18,274 nt of DNA from an uncultured Elusimicrobia bacterium (GCA_947168325.1 CAMVLN010000013.1:1-18274), one strand, 5' to 3'. Positions 8,632-15,348 are shown, numbered from the stretch's first letter. Notes: generated by a model from the letters alone, not told the origin. Numbers and translations are program-made.

Positions 8632-9007
8632 AAATAGTTATAAAAGTAAAGCATTTCATAAATTTCAAATTAAAAGTAAAATTTAAATAGAAAAAAATAT
8701 TTGTTTGTAAATTAAAAACTTTAATCTATAAGTTTTAGCTCTAACTATTTAGAACTTCTATCTTTTAAATCATATGAAGTTTTATTTTTTCAGCAAAATA
8801 AAAAATATGGTAAATATAAATTTGTTATAAAAAATATTGGTGTTATACTGATATTTTCAATGTTTTCCTACTATCATATAAATTCAATATATCAAAATAA
8901 ATTAAATATCTGTGCTTATTTTATTTGTATTAACATAAAAAATATACTTATTAAATCTCTCTATATTTTTATCAATAAAAAGGCAACCAAATTTGAAAAA
9001 CAGTCCA

Positions 9008-9036
9008 TTGAAGTAGATATTACAAATTATTAAAAT
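9008..9036 (+). promoter_or_regulatory. Candidate promoter for the reductase island
   Basis: TTGAAG (9008-9013) and TAAAAT (9031-9036) are separated by exactly 17 nt and end 31 nt before the aldo/keto reductase ATG. Each matches sigma-70 type consensus at 4-5 of 6 positions. This would drive the reductase-OYE-SnoaL-TetR-SDR run. The AT-rich background makes chance matches common. Confidence 0.4.
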
Positions 9037-9067
9037 AAACAAAACAAATGATGGGAAAGGTAAAAAA

Positions 9068-10038
9068 ATGAAAAAAATTATTTTAAGTATGAGTCTTTTA
9101 AGTATGTTGTTTGGTGCATGTAATATACAAACTAAAGAAATAAAACAAGGAGAAAATAAAATGACTGAAAATGCAAAAAATATTCCTGTAATTGAATTAA
9201 ACAATGGTGTTAAAATGCCTCAATTTGGTATAGGTACATACATGTTAAAAGGGGATGAAGCATACAATTCTGTTTTAACTGCACTTAAAAACGGGTATCG
9301 TCATATTGATACAGCACATGCCTATCAAAATGAACGAAGTGTAGGAAAAGCTATTAAAGATAGTGGCATTGCAAGAAAAGAAATTTGGGTAACTTCAAAA
9401 CTTTGGATTAATGAATACGGTGAAGGAAAAACTCTTAAAGCAATTGACAAAATGTTGAATAGATTAGGACTTGAATATATAGACTTGGTATATTTTCATC
9501 AACCTGTTGGAGATTATATAGGTGGTTGGAAAGAAATGGAAAAAGCATTAGAATTAGGAAAGGTAAGAGCAATAGGTATTTCCAATTTTGATGTAAGTGA
9601 TGAAATTTTTGATTCACTAATAAAATGTGCAAAAATAAAACCGCAGGCAATGCAAATAGAATGTCATCCATATGCACAAAGAACATATTGGCAAAAAAAC
9701 TTAAAGAGCATAATATATGCTTGGAAAGTTGGTTTCCGTTAGGCGGAAGAGAAAGTAAAGGAGAAATCCTTAAAAATTCTATTTTAAAAGAAATAGGTAA
9801 AGTTCATGGAAAAACAGTGGCACAAATTATTATTCGTTGGCATATTCAAGAGGGCTTTTCCGTTATTCCTGGAGCATCAAATCCGAACTATATAAAAGAA
9901 AATATAGATGTGTTTGATTTTGAACTTTCCAATGAAGAAATGAACAAAATTCGTGCTCTTAATAAAGAAAAGAGATATTTTAACATGCCTTATGCAGAAC
10001 AGGTAAAATGGTTTAGTCAATATAATCCACAGGACTAA
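9068..10038 (+). pseudogene. Aldo/keto reductase split by a -1 frameshift at a poly-A run
   Basis: This is an NAD(P)H-dependent aldo/keto reductase (2,5-diketogluconate reductase/morphine dehydrogenase-like). The first frame (9068-9742) carries the catalytic tetrad D81, Y86 (DTAHAYQNE), K111 (TSKLW) and H144 (FHQP), then CHPYAQR. The remaining conserved part (LKEHNICLESWFPLGGRESK, IIRWHIQEGFSVIPGASNP, then the C-terminal tail) continues in the -1 frame to 10038. The break maps to A7 at 9693-9699: one extra A would give YWQKKLKEH and restore about 323 residues. The heptamer A AAA AAC lies in the correct phase (9694-9700). The N-terminus is a lipoprotein-like signal (KK, hydrophobic stretch, FGAC with C18), and a second in-frame start lies at 9161. 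The SD for the first ATG is AAAGG at 9056-9060. It leads the redox island, 24 nt before the OYE start. It could be dead, rescued by slippage, or a sequencing error. Confidence 0.88.
9147..9163 (+). promoter_or_regulatory. Internal ribosome binding site and second start inside the reductase gene
   Basis: AAGGAG at 9147-9152 is followed by an 8-nt spacer and an in-frame ATG at 9161-9163 (residue 32 of the long form). Starting here gives MTENAKNIPVIELNNG, the normal N-terminus of a cytosolic aldo/keto reductase without the lipoprotein-like leader. This SD is stronger than the one for the outer start, so both products, or only the short one, may be made. Confidence 0.65.
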
Positions 10039-10062
10039 AATTTTAAAATTATGGAGCATTTA

Positions 10063-12027
10063 ATGAAACAATATAAAAATTTATCTTTACCTATAAAAAT
10101 AGGTACAGTAATGATAAAAAATCGTATGTTTATGGCACCTATGGATACTGGTTTTGGTGATACAGGATATGGTTGCTTTACACAAAAAGGAGTAGAGTAT
10201 TTTGTTAGAAGAGCTGAAGGCGGTTTTGGTTTATTATTTAGTGGTGGAATATATTCAGATTGTGTTGTTGATGGAAATGATGGAATGCTTAATCACAAGG
10301 AAGAATTTATAAATACAGGTAAAATAATAAATGAACAATTACAAAAATATGATTGTAAAATGTTTATTCAATTAAGTATGAATGTAGGAAGAAACGGAGG
10401 GTTAAAAACTCCTTCTATACTACCTGTTTTAAGTAATCCAAAAATAAAAACGAAAGCTCTAACATTAGAAGAAATTCATATGAAAGTTAAAGAAACTGGG
10501 CAGGCTGCAAAACTTTGTAAACAAGCAGGTTTTGCCGGTATAGATATACATGCACTTCATTGGGGGCATTTATTAGATTCTTTTGCTCTTTCATTTATGA
10601 ACCATAGAACAGATAAATATGGTGGTTCTTTAGAAAACAGGTTACGGTTTGCAAAAGAAATTGTAGAAGAAATAAAAAAAGAATGTGGTAAAAATTATCT
10701 TGTAACCATAAGATTTGCAATAAAAAGTTATATGAAAAATTTTAATAAAGCATCTTTTGACGGGTCCAAAGAAGTAGGACGAACAGTTGAAGAAGCAATT
10801 GAAATTGCAAAGTTACTTGAAAATTATGGATATGATGGCCTTTCAGTTGATACAGGAGTATTAGATGCTTTTTATTATGCAATGCCACCATCTTATATTC
10901 CTAAAGGGTTTGTTATTGATATGGCCGAAAAAATAAAAAAAGCTGTTTTAATTCCTATTTTATGTGGCAGTAGAATGGCTGACCCTGATATTGCCGAAAA
11001 AGCAATAGCAGATGGTAAAATTGATGCTGTTGTTTTGGGAAGACAAGCAATTGCAGATCCAGATTATGCAAATAAAATTGTTTTAGGAAAAACGGAAGAA
11101 ATAAAAACATGCATAGCTTGTAATCAAGGTTGTATTTGGGGCTATTTTACAAGCGGGAAAATAAGTTGTGCTGTTAATCCTTGTGTAGGATATGAAAAAG
11201 AATATGAACTTAAAAAAGTTCAAAATACTAAAAAAATAGTAGTTGTGGGTGGTGGAATTTCTGGTATGGAAGCCTCAAGAGTTGCAAGACTTCGCGGGCA
11301 TACGGTAAAATTGTATGAAAAAACTTCTCAACTTGGGGGTAATTTAATACTTGCTGGAGCACATGATTTTAAAGGAGAAATTTTAGAACTAAATTCTTAT
11401 TATAAAAATCAAATAAAAAAACTTAATATTGATGTAAAACTTAATACTGAAATTTCTTGTAAAACTTTACTTAATGAAAATGCCGATGTTATTATACTTG
11501 CAACAGGTTCAAAATCGGTTATGCCGGAAATAGAAGGTATAAATCACAAAAAAGCAATATCTTGTGAAGATGCTCTTGTTTCAAACAAAGAAGTAGGAAA
11601 AAATGTAGTAGTTGTAGGTGGCGGGCTTGTAGGTTGCGAAATTGCTTATGGTTATACAAAAGAAGGTAAAAAGGTTACAATAGTTGAGGCTTTAGATGAG
11701 ATTATGAAATTAAACGATGTTCCTTTAATGAACAAAATAATGTTATTTGATGCTTTTGAATATTATGGAACAAAAATATTAACAAGCACAAAACTAAAAG
11801 AAATTAATGATGATGGTGCAGTTGTAATGTCAAAAGATGGACAAACAAAAACAATTAAAGCCGATTCCGTAATTATTTCTGTAGGATACAAACCTTTACA
11901 ATCATTAAAACATGAACTTGAAAAAGCAGGTTGTAGATCAAAAATTTATGAAATAGGTGATGGTAAAAAAGTAGGCAATGTTATGACATGTATTGCAGAT
12001 GCTTTTGCTGTTTCATTTAATATTTAA
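10063..12027 (+). CDS. Old yellow enzyme-type NADH:flavin oxidoreductase with Fe-S, FAD and NAD(P) domains (BaiCD/BaiH/2-enoate reductase family)
   Basis: This multidomain flavoenzyme belongs to the family of 2,4-dienoyl-CoA reductase, 2-enoate reductase and bile-acid BaiCD/BaiH, which reduce conjugated C=C bonds with NAD(P)H. I chose ATG 10063 (654 residues) because GGAG at 10053-10056 lies 6 nt upstream; the earlier ATG at 10051 overlaps that SD. An FMN TIM barrel fills about 1-345, including NHRTDKYGGSLENRLRF. The 4Fe-4S cysteines follow (C350, C353, C357 and C369, CxxCxxxCx11C), then an FAD Rossmann motif (VVVGGGISGMEASR) and a second dinucleotide motif (VVVGGGLVGCEIAYGY). The usual HGYL active-site motif reads HWGHLL, so the proton donor may differ. 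The gene is intact, between the reductase and the SnoaL-like gene (16-nt gap). The substrate is unknown: a cyclic or acyclic enone or enoyl compound is likely. Confidence 0.92.
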   Translation: MKQYKNLSLPIKIGTVMIKNRMFMAPMDTGFGDTGYGCFTQKGVEYFVRRAEGGFGLLFSGGIYSDCVVDGNDGMLNHKEEFINTGKIINEQLQKYDCKMFIQLSMNVGRNGGLKTPSILPVLSNPKIKTKALTLEEIHMKVKETGQAAKLCKQAGFAGIDIHALHWGHLLDSFALSFMNHRTDKYGGSLENRLRFAKEIVEEIKKECGKNYLVTIRFAIKSYMKNFNKASFDGSKEVGRTVEEAIEIAKLLENYGYDGLSVDTGVLDAFYYAMPPSYIPKGFVIDMAEKIKKAVLIPILCGSRMADPDIAEKAIADGKIDAVVLGRQAIADPDYANKIVLGKTEEIKTCIACNQGCIWGYFTSGKISCAVNPCVGYEKEYELKKVQNTKKIVVVGGGISGMEASRVARLRGHTVKLYEKTSQLGGNLILAGAHDFKGEILELNSYYKNQIKKLNIDVKLNTEISCKTLLNENADVIILATGSKSVMPEIEGINHKKAISCEDALVSNKEVGKNVVVVGGGLVGCEIAYGYTKEGKKVTIVEALDEIMKLNDVPLMNKIMLFDAFEYYGTKILTSTKLKEINDDGAVVMSKDGQTKTIKADSVIISVGYKPLQSLKHELEKAGCRSKIYEIGDGKKVGNVMTCIADAFAVSFNI

Positions 12028-12043
12028 ATAAAAGGAGAAAGAA

Positions 12044-12487
12044 ATGACAATAAACGAATTAATTGATAAAATGGAAATTGCAGAGCTTGTTGCATTATTT
12101 TCAATTTATGCAGACCAAAAGAAAATAAAAGAACAAGCTGAACTTTTTACCAAAAATGCAACTCTTATATCTTATATGGGAAAACAAAAAGTTGCAGATT
12201 TACATGGTAGAACAGAAATATATAAATCTTGTAATGAATTTATGTCTTTATTTGAAACAGCACATCACATGAATGGACAGCATTTGATAAATATTGCAGA
12301 TTCTATAAATGCAACAGGAACAGTATATAATGTTACAACTTTGATAGGTAAAGATGAAAAAGGAAATAAGACAGCAACTAAAAATAATATATACTATGAA
12401 GATACTTATGAAAAAATAAATAGTAAATGGTTTATTGCAAAAAGAATTTCTTATTTTGTTTACAGTGAAAAAATAATAATAAAATAA
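12044..12487 (+). CDS. SnoaL/NTF2-like small protein (possible BaiE-like dehydratase or isomerase)
   Basis: This 147-residue single-domain protein of the SnoaL-like (NTF2 fold) class includes polyketide cyclases, steroid delta-isomerases, scytalone dehydratase and the bile acid 7-alpha-dehydratase BaiE. Visible features are the N-terminal helix pair with Y22 and D24 (SIYADQKK), the hallmark ELFTKNATLISY strand, a histidine cluster at H74, H75 and H80 (TAHHMNGQH), and the closing YEKINSKWFIAKRISYFVY strand pair. The Tyr/Asp/His placement resembles the BaiE active site when I align it by eye, but spacing between Tyr and Asp differs. AAGGAG at 12032-12037 lies 6 nt before the ATG. It is co-oriented directly after the OYE gene and 23 nt before the TetR start. 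The frame is intact. The function could be dehydration or isomerisation of the substrate the reductases act on; this is an inference. Confidence 0.8.
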   Translation: MTINELIDKMEIAELVALFSIYADQKKIKEQAELFTKNATLISYMGKQKVADLHGRTEIYKSCNEFMSLFETAHHMNGQHLINIADSINATGTVYNVTTLIGKDEKGNKTATKNNIYYEDTYEKINSKWFIAKRISYFVYSEKIIIK

Positions 12488-12510
12488 TATTTGTTTTATT
12501 GGAGAACATT

Positions 12511-13100
12511 TTGTTATCTAAAAAGAAGAAAAGTCTAAAAGTTCAAAAAACAATACAAACAATAAAAACAGCTTTTGAAAAATTGATATGCGAAAAAGAT
12601 TTTGAAAGTATTAAAGTAAGCAACATCGTAAAAAATGCAAAAATAAACAAAAAACTTTTTACAGATATTACAACAATATCAATGCTTTAATTAAAGAAAT
12701 TCAAAAAGATTTTTCACAGGAATTTTTAAGTACGGTAAAAGATTACAAACTTCCCGATGAATTTGAAAAAGTAAACAGAGAATTCTTTCTGTTTTCTGCA
12801 AAGCAAGGAAAAGCTTACGAAAAAATAACTTGTAATATAAATTACAAGCCAATAAGAGACAAGATGATTGATACAGTAATAAATTGTTCATGGAAAAAGT
12901 CCGAAAAATTTAATAGTCTTGATGCACAACATCAAAGTATAATAATAAATTTTATTACAACATCATCTTTACAAATATATAAACAATGGATAATAAATTC
13001 TAAAAAAGTTCCGTTGGAAGAAATTATCAAAATTTCAAATACAATGATAACAAGTGCAACGAAAGCTTTTTTTAAAAATATTAAGGAGGCAACAAAATGA
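12511..13100 (+). pseudogene. TetR-family transcriptional regulator disrupted by a frameshift
   Basis: This would be a TetR-type repressor of about 196 residues. The first frame gives the N-terminal DNA-binding domain (TIQTIKTAFEKLICEKDFES, then IKVSNIVKNAKINKK) and stops at 12690. The recognition-helix end and the rest continue in the -1 frame (FYRYYNNINALIKEIQKDF and on to 13100). The canonical KKTFYRYY would be restored by one extra A in the A6 run at 12649-12654, or a T in the adjacent T5 run. The likely start is TTG 12511, with GGAG 6 nt upstream; another TTG at 12499 is in frame but overlaps that SD. The stop TGA overlaps the SDR start (ATGA), the normal translational-coupling layout, so the gene was a functional operon member before the lesion. 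Loss would probably leave the island deregulated. A sequencing error is the main alternative. Confidence 0.82.
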
Positions 13101-13951
13101 TTTTTGACAGAAACGAAAATAAAGTAGTATCAGTATTGCTTGGTGCTGGAAGTATGGGAACGGCAATTTTAAGAAGAGTATGTGCAGGAACAAAAATCCT
13201 TTTCGGAGATATAAGCGAAAAGAAACTTGTTGAAATAAAAAAAGAATATCAAGGATACGGTTATGATGTTGAAACACAAATAGTAGATGCAAATAGTAAA
13301 AATTCAATTGAAGATTTCGCTAAAAAAGCAGCATCTTTGGGAGATATAAAATACTATATTCATACAGCAGGTGCATCACCAAACCAGGCATCTGCCGAAA
13401 AAATTATAAAACTTGACCTTATAGGTTCAGCTTATGCTTTAGATGCTTTTGGTAAAGTAATAGCTAAAGGTGGAGCAGGGCTTTTGGTTTCAAGCCAAAC
13501 AGGTTATATGTGGCCACCGTTAACCCCTGAAGAAGAAATACAGATTATGACAACCCCTGCAGATAATTTAGCAGAACTTCCATGCTTAAAAAAAATAACA
13601 AATCCGGGAATTGCTTACATAGTTTCAAAAAAAGCAAACTACCTTCAAGTTCAGTATGCTGCAACACACAGTTGGGGGCAAAAAGGTGCAAGAATAAATA
13701 CGATAAGTCCGGGAGTTATAGTAACACCTCTTGCTTTTGATGAATTTAATGCGGCAGGTGAAGGTTATCAAAAAATGATAGATGCAACTCCTGCAAAAAG
13801 AGTAGGAACACCGGATGAAATAGGGGCAGCAGGTGCTTTTCTTTTAAGTGATGCAGCAAGTTATATAACAGGAACTGATTTACTTGTTGACGGAGGAACT
13901 ATTGCCGCACTTAAGAACGGAAAATTCAAACTTACCGGTCTTGATGACTAA
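13097..13951 (+). CDS. Short-chain dehydrogenase/reductase, 3-alpha-hydroxysteroid dehydrogenase/carbonyl reductase-like
   Basis: This 284-residue classical SDR oxidises or reduces an alcohol/ketone with NAD(P)(H). The catalytic residues are S133 (VSSQTG) and Y174/K178 (YIVSK), followed by ARINTISPGVIVTPL and the C-terminal ITGTDLLVDGG. There are two unusual features. The glycine motif reads LGAGSMGTAI (GxGxxG) rather than TGxxxGIG, with HTAG in place of NNAG. The S-to-Y distance is 41 residues instead of the usual 13 or so, through an insertion at about 138-168. The same 41-residue spacing (S114/Y155), and a similar WGxxGxRxNTIxPG stretch, occur in Comamonas 3-alpha-HSD/carbonyl reductase as I remember it. 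AAGGAGG (13083-13089) precedes the ATG by 7 nt, and the ATG overlaps the TetR stop. It is the last gene of the first island operon. The substrate is not known. Confidence 0.9.
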   Translation: MIFDRNENKVVSVLLGAGSMGTAILRRVCAGTKILFGDISEKKLVEIKKEYQGYGYDVETQIVDANSKNSIEDFAKKAASLGDIKYYIHTAGASPNQASAEKIIKLDLIGSAYALDAFGKVIAKGGAGLLVSSQTGYMWPPLTPEEEIQIMTTPADNLAELPCLKKITNPGIAYIVSKKANYLQVQYAATHSWGQKGARINTISPGVIVTPLAFDEFNAAGEGYQKMIDATPAKRVGTPDEIGAAGAFLLSDAASYITGTDLLVDGGTIAALKNGKFKLTGLDD

Positions 13952-14000
13952 TTATAACATAAGTGTTACTTTAAATACTTTTTGCCATTTTGAAATGTAT

Positions 14001-14048
14001 TATATTATAATATACAGAAGAAACAATATTATAGAAAATATATTGTTT
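14001..14048. repeat. Two perfect inverted repeats downstream of the SDR gene
   Basis: TATATTATAATATA at 14001-14014 is a perfect 14-bp palindrome. AAACAATAT (14021-14029) and ATATTGTTT (14040-14048) form a perfect 9-bp stem with a 10-nt loop. They lie 50-97 nt after the SDR stop. Neither is followed by a clean T-run, so they may be operators, a weak terminator or mRNA 3'-end structure. AT richness raises the chance of coincidence, more so for the first. Confidence 0.5.
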
Positions 14049-14311
14049 AATATAAGAAAATTTTAGTGTCTTATTATATAGGGGAATATGAATGGGTTGG
14101 CTTTTGAATTTTTAGCAATAGTTGTTGAAACGGGCATCACCACATTTTAAAAATATTATTTATATTTTTTATTGTTGTAGAAACAATTGGTTTAAGATTA
14201 TCTGATTATTAAATTTTTAAATATTGAACAACAAGTTAATAATTTTATGTATAGCAACATGGTGTTTTGCTACAAACTTTTAAATAACTTATAAATTTGC
14301 ATTACGAGTTA

Positions 14312-14340
14312 TTGATAAACAGCAGAATGATATGTAATAT
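14312..14340 (+). promoter_or_regulatory. Candidate promoter for the flavodoxin gene
   Basis: TTGATA (14312-14317) and TAATAT (14335-14340) are separated by 17 nt and end 35 nt before the flavodoxin start. The -35 matches consensus at 4 of 6 positions and the -10 at 4 of 6. Placement and spacing are ideal, but the AT-rich background limits confidence. Confidence 0.4.
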
Positions 14341-14375
14341 GAATTTATAGTGTAAAAGAAGTTTGGAGGATTTTT

Positions 14376-15020
14376 ATGAAACTAAAAAAAACTGTAGCAG
14401 TTTTGTTGGTGGTAATTGTAGGAGTAATTTTTTTGTTAAAAAGTAATAATAATGGAGGCGAAATTATGGCAGCAGAATCAAAAACAAAAATAAATAATGG
14501 TAAAAAAATTTTGGTAGCATATTTTTCAAGAACGGGGGAACAATATAGTGTAGGAAACATTAAAGAAGGAAATACAGCAATAATTGGTAAAATGATAGCA
14601 GATAAAACCGGTGGAAAAATATTTGAAATTAAAGTTGAAAAAGATAACTATCCTAAAGGATATACAGCATTAACTGAATATGCACAAAAAGAAAAGAGAG
14701 CAAATGAAAGACCTGCAATAATTGGTAAAATAGATAACTTTGCAGATTACGACACAATATTTATCGGTTATCCTAACTGGTGGGGTGATATGCCTATGCC
14801 AGTTTATACATTTTTAGAAAGTTACAATTTTACAGGCAAAACAGTAATACCGTTTTGCACTCATGAGGGTAGTGGTGCAAGTGGAACAGACAGCAATATA
14901 AAAGATGTAACAAAAGCAACAGTAAAAAAACCGTTTGCACTTTATGGACATATTGCCCAAAATAGTAGAAAAGAAGCAGATAAAAAAGTTTCTAGTTGGT
15001 TAAAAGAAATAGGTTATTAA
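14376..15020 (+). CDS. Flavodoxin-like protein with optional N-terminal membrane anchor
   Basis: This FMN-binding electron-transfer protein of the flavodoxin_4 type has 214 residues from the outer start. The FMN phosphate loop is FSRTGEQYSVG (about 50-60, longer and different from classic TGNT loops). The isoalloxazine-contacting segments are YPNWWGDMPMPVYTFLE and FCTHEGSGASGTD. Residues 1-22 are two lysine-bearing positions followed by a hydrophobic stretch, without a lipobox cysteine, so the long form should be membrane-anchored or exported. A second start at 14466 with its own SD gives a 184-residue soluble flavodoxin. The outer ATG has GGAGGA 5 nt upstream. It heads the second half of the island and could deliver electrons to, or process quinone-like products of, the neighbouring reductases. 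Soluble relatives in gut bacteria are often next to aldo/keto reductases and cupins. The frame is intact. Confidence 0.9.
   Translation: MKLKKTVAVLLVVIVGVIFLLKSNNNGGEIMAAESKTKINNGKKILVAYFSRTGEQYSVGNIKEGNTAIIGKMIADKTGGKIFEIKVEKDNYPKGYTALTEYAQKEKRANERPAIIGKIDNFADYDTIFIGYPNWWGDMPMPVYTFLESYNFTGKTVIPFCTHEGSGASGTDSNIKDVTKATVKKPFALYGHIAQNSRKEADKKVSSWLKEIGY
14454..14468 (+). promoter_or_regulatory. Internal ribosome binding site and second start inside the flavodoxin gene
   Basis: GGAGG at 14454-14458 stands 7 nt before an in-frame ATG at 14466-14468 (residue 31). The product would begin MAAESKTKINNGKKILVAYF, lacking the membrane segment. A strong SD at optimal distance exactly where the soluble domain begins is unlikely to be chance, and the aldo/keto reductase upstream has the same arrangement. 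Confidence 0.65.
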
Positions 15021-15161
15021 TTAGCTGTATGTAGTGAAAGATACTTCCAATTTTGTGTTTGATGATAGGATAGAAATGTGATAAAATACTTAATCTAGAA
15101 GTTAGAAGGGTATCATCCGTATCTGTCTGCATCCGCTATGTTTTTATTGAGGATAAACAAA

Positions 15162-15329
15162 ATGAAATATTCAGTAATTTTATTTTTTATTTTATTTGTT
15201 GTTGTTTGGGTAATGCATAAACCGTTTGATGTTCACAATACAAAATTAAAAAGATTTCACGAATGGTTTGAAATAGCTTTAATAGTTCAAGGTGTAATTG
15301 TTATAAATATATTTTTATTTAAAATATAA
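15162..15329 (+). CDS. Small two-helix membrane protein, function unknown
   Basis: This is a 55-residue protein I do not recognise. It starts MKYSVILFFILFVVVWVMHK, a strongly hydrophobic helix. A polar middle with HNTKLKRFHEWFE follows, then a second hydrophobic helix (IALIVQGVIVINIFLFKI). I prefer ATG 15162 because GAGGA lies 8 nt upstream; an in-frame ATG at 15138 would add 8 residues without an SD. It sits between the flavodoxin (141-nt gap) and the cupin (19-nt gap), so it is probably co-transcribed with the cupin. It may be a membrane partner of the flavodoxin or a remnant of a larger membrane protein. Confidence 0.55.
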   Translation: MKYSVILFFILFVVVWVMHKPFDVHNTKLKRFHEWFEIALIVQGVIVINIFLFKI

Positions 15330-15348
15330 TTTTAAAGGAGAAAAGAAA

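Larger units (their letters stand above)
8607..9067 (+). other. Long AT-rich gap between guaA and the reductase island
   Basis: This 461-nt gap begins with a weak terminator-like hairpin and ends with a promoter candidate and SD for the reductase gene. In between, the frame starting at 8725 is open for 102 codons to a TAA at 9031-9033, but it has no ATG before 8860, no SD there, and a translation dominated by Ile, Asn, Lys, Tyr and Phe, as expected from AT-rich non-coding DNA. A second promoter-like pair (TTGTTA 8822-8827, 16 nt, TATACT 8844-8849) precedes that ATG. I do not call a gene here; a decayed gene remnant is possible. Confidence 0.5.
13952..14375 (+). other. Intergenic region between the SDR and flavodoxin genes
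   Basis: This 424-nt region separates two parts of the redox island. It contains two dyads just after the SDR stop (listed separately), a 20-codon frame at 14088-14150 that faintly resembles a LysR-regulator N-terminus, and a hairpin-capable repeat TAGCAA (14252-14257)/TTGCTA (14267-14272) with a 9-nt loop. It ends with a promoter candidate and the flavodoxin SD (GGAGGA, 14365-14370). No complete gene is supported. Confidence 0.6.

Noticed and set aside
8902..9204. Minus-strand 100-codon open frame
   Set aside because: It overlaps the well-supported reductase start on the other strand, is mostly Phe/Ile/Leu from A-rich complement, and has no SD or family match.
9435..9686. Minus-strand 83-codon open frame
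   Set aside because: Antisense of conserved aldo/keto reductase sequence.
10051..10062. ATG 10051 as start of the OYE gene
   Set aside because: It contains the SD (GGAG) used by ATG 10063 and would add only four residues outside the family N-terminus.
12691..12891. Minus-strand 66-codon open frame
   Set aside because: Opposite the second half of the TetR gene, whose -1 frame reads as a clear TetR continuation.
13884..14066. Plus-strand 60-codon frame starting inside the SDR gene
   Set aside because: It starts within conserved SDR codons in another frame and continues into non-coding AT-rich DNA, with no SD.
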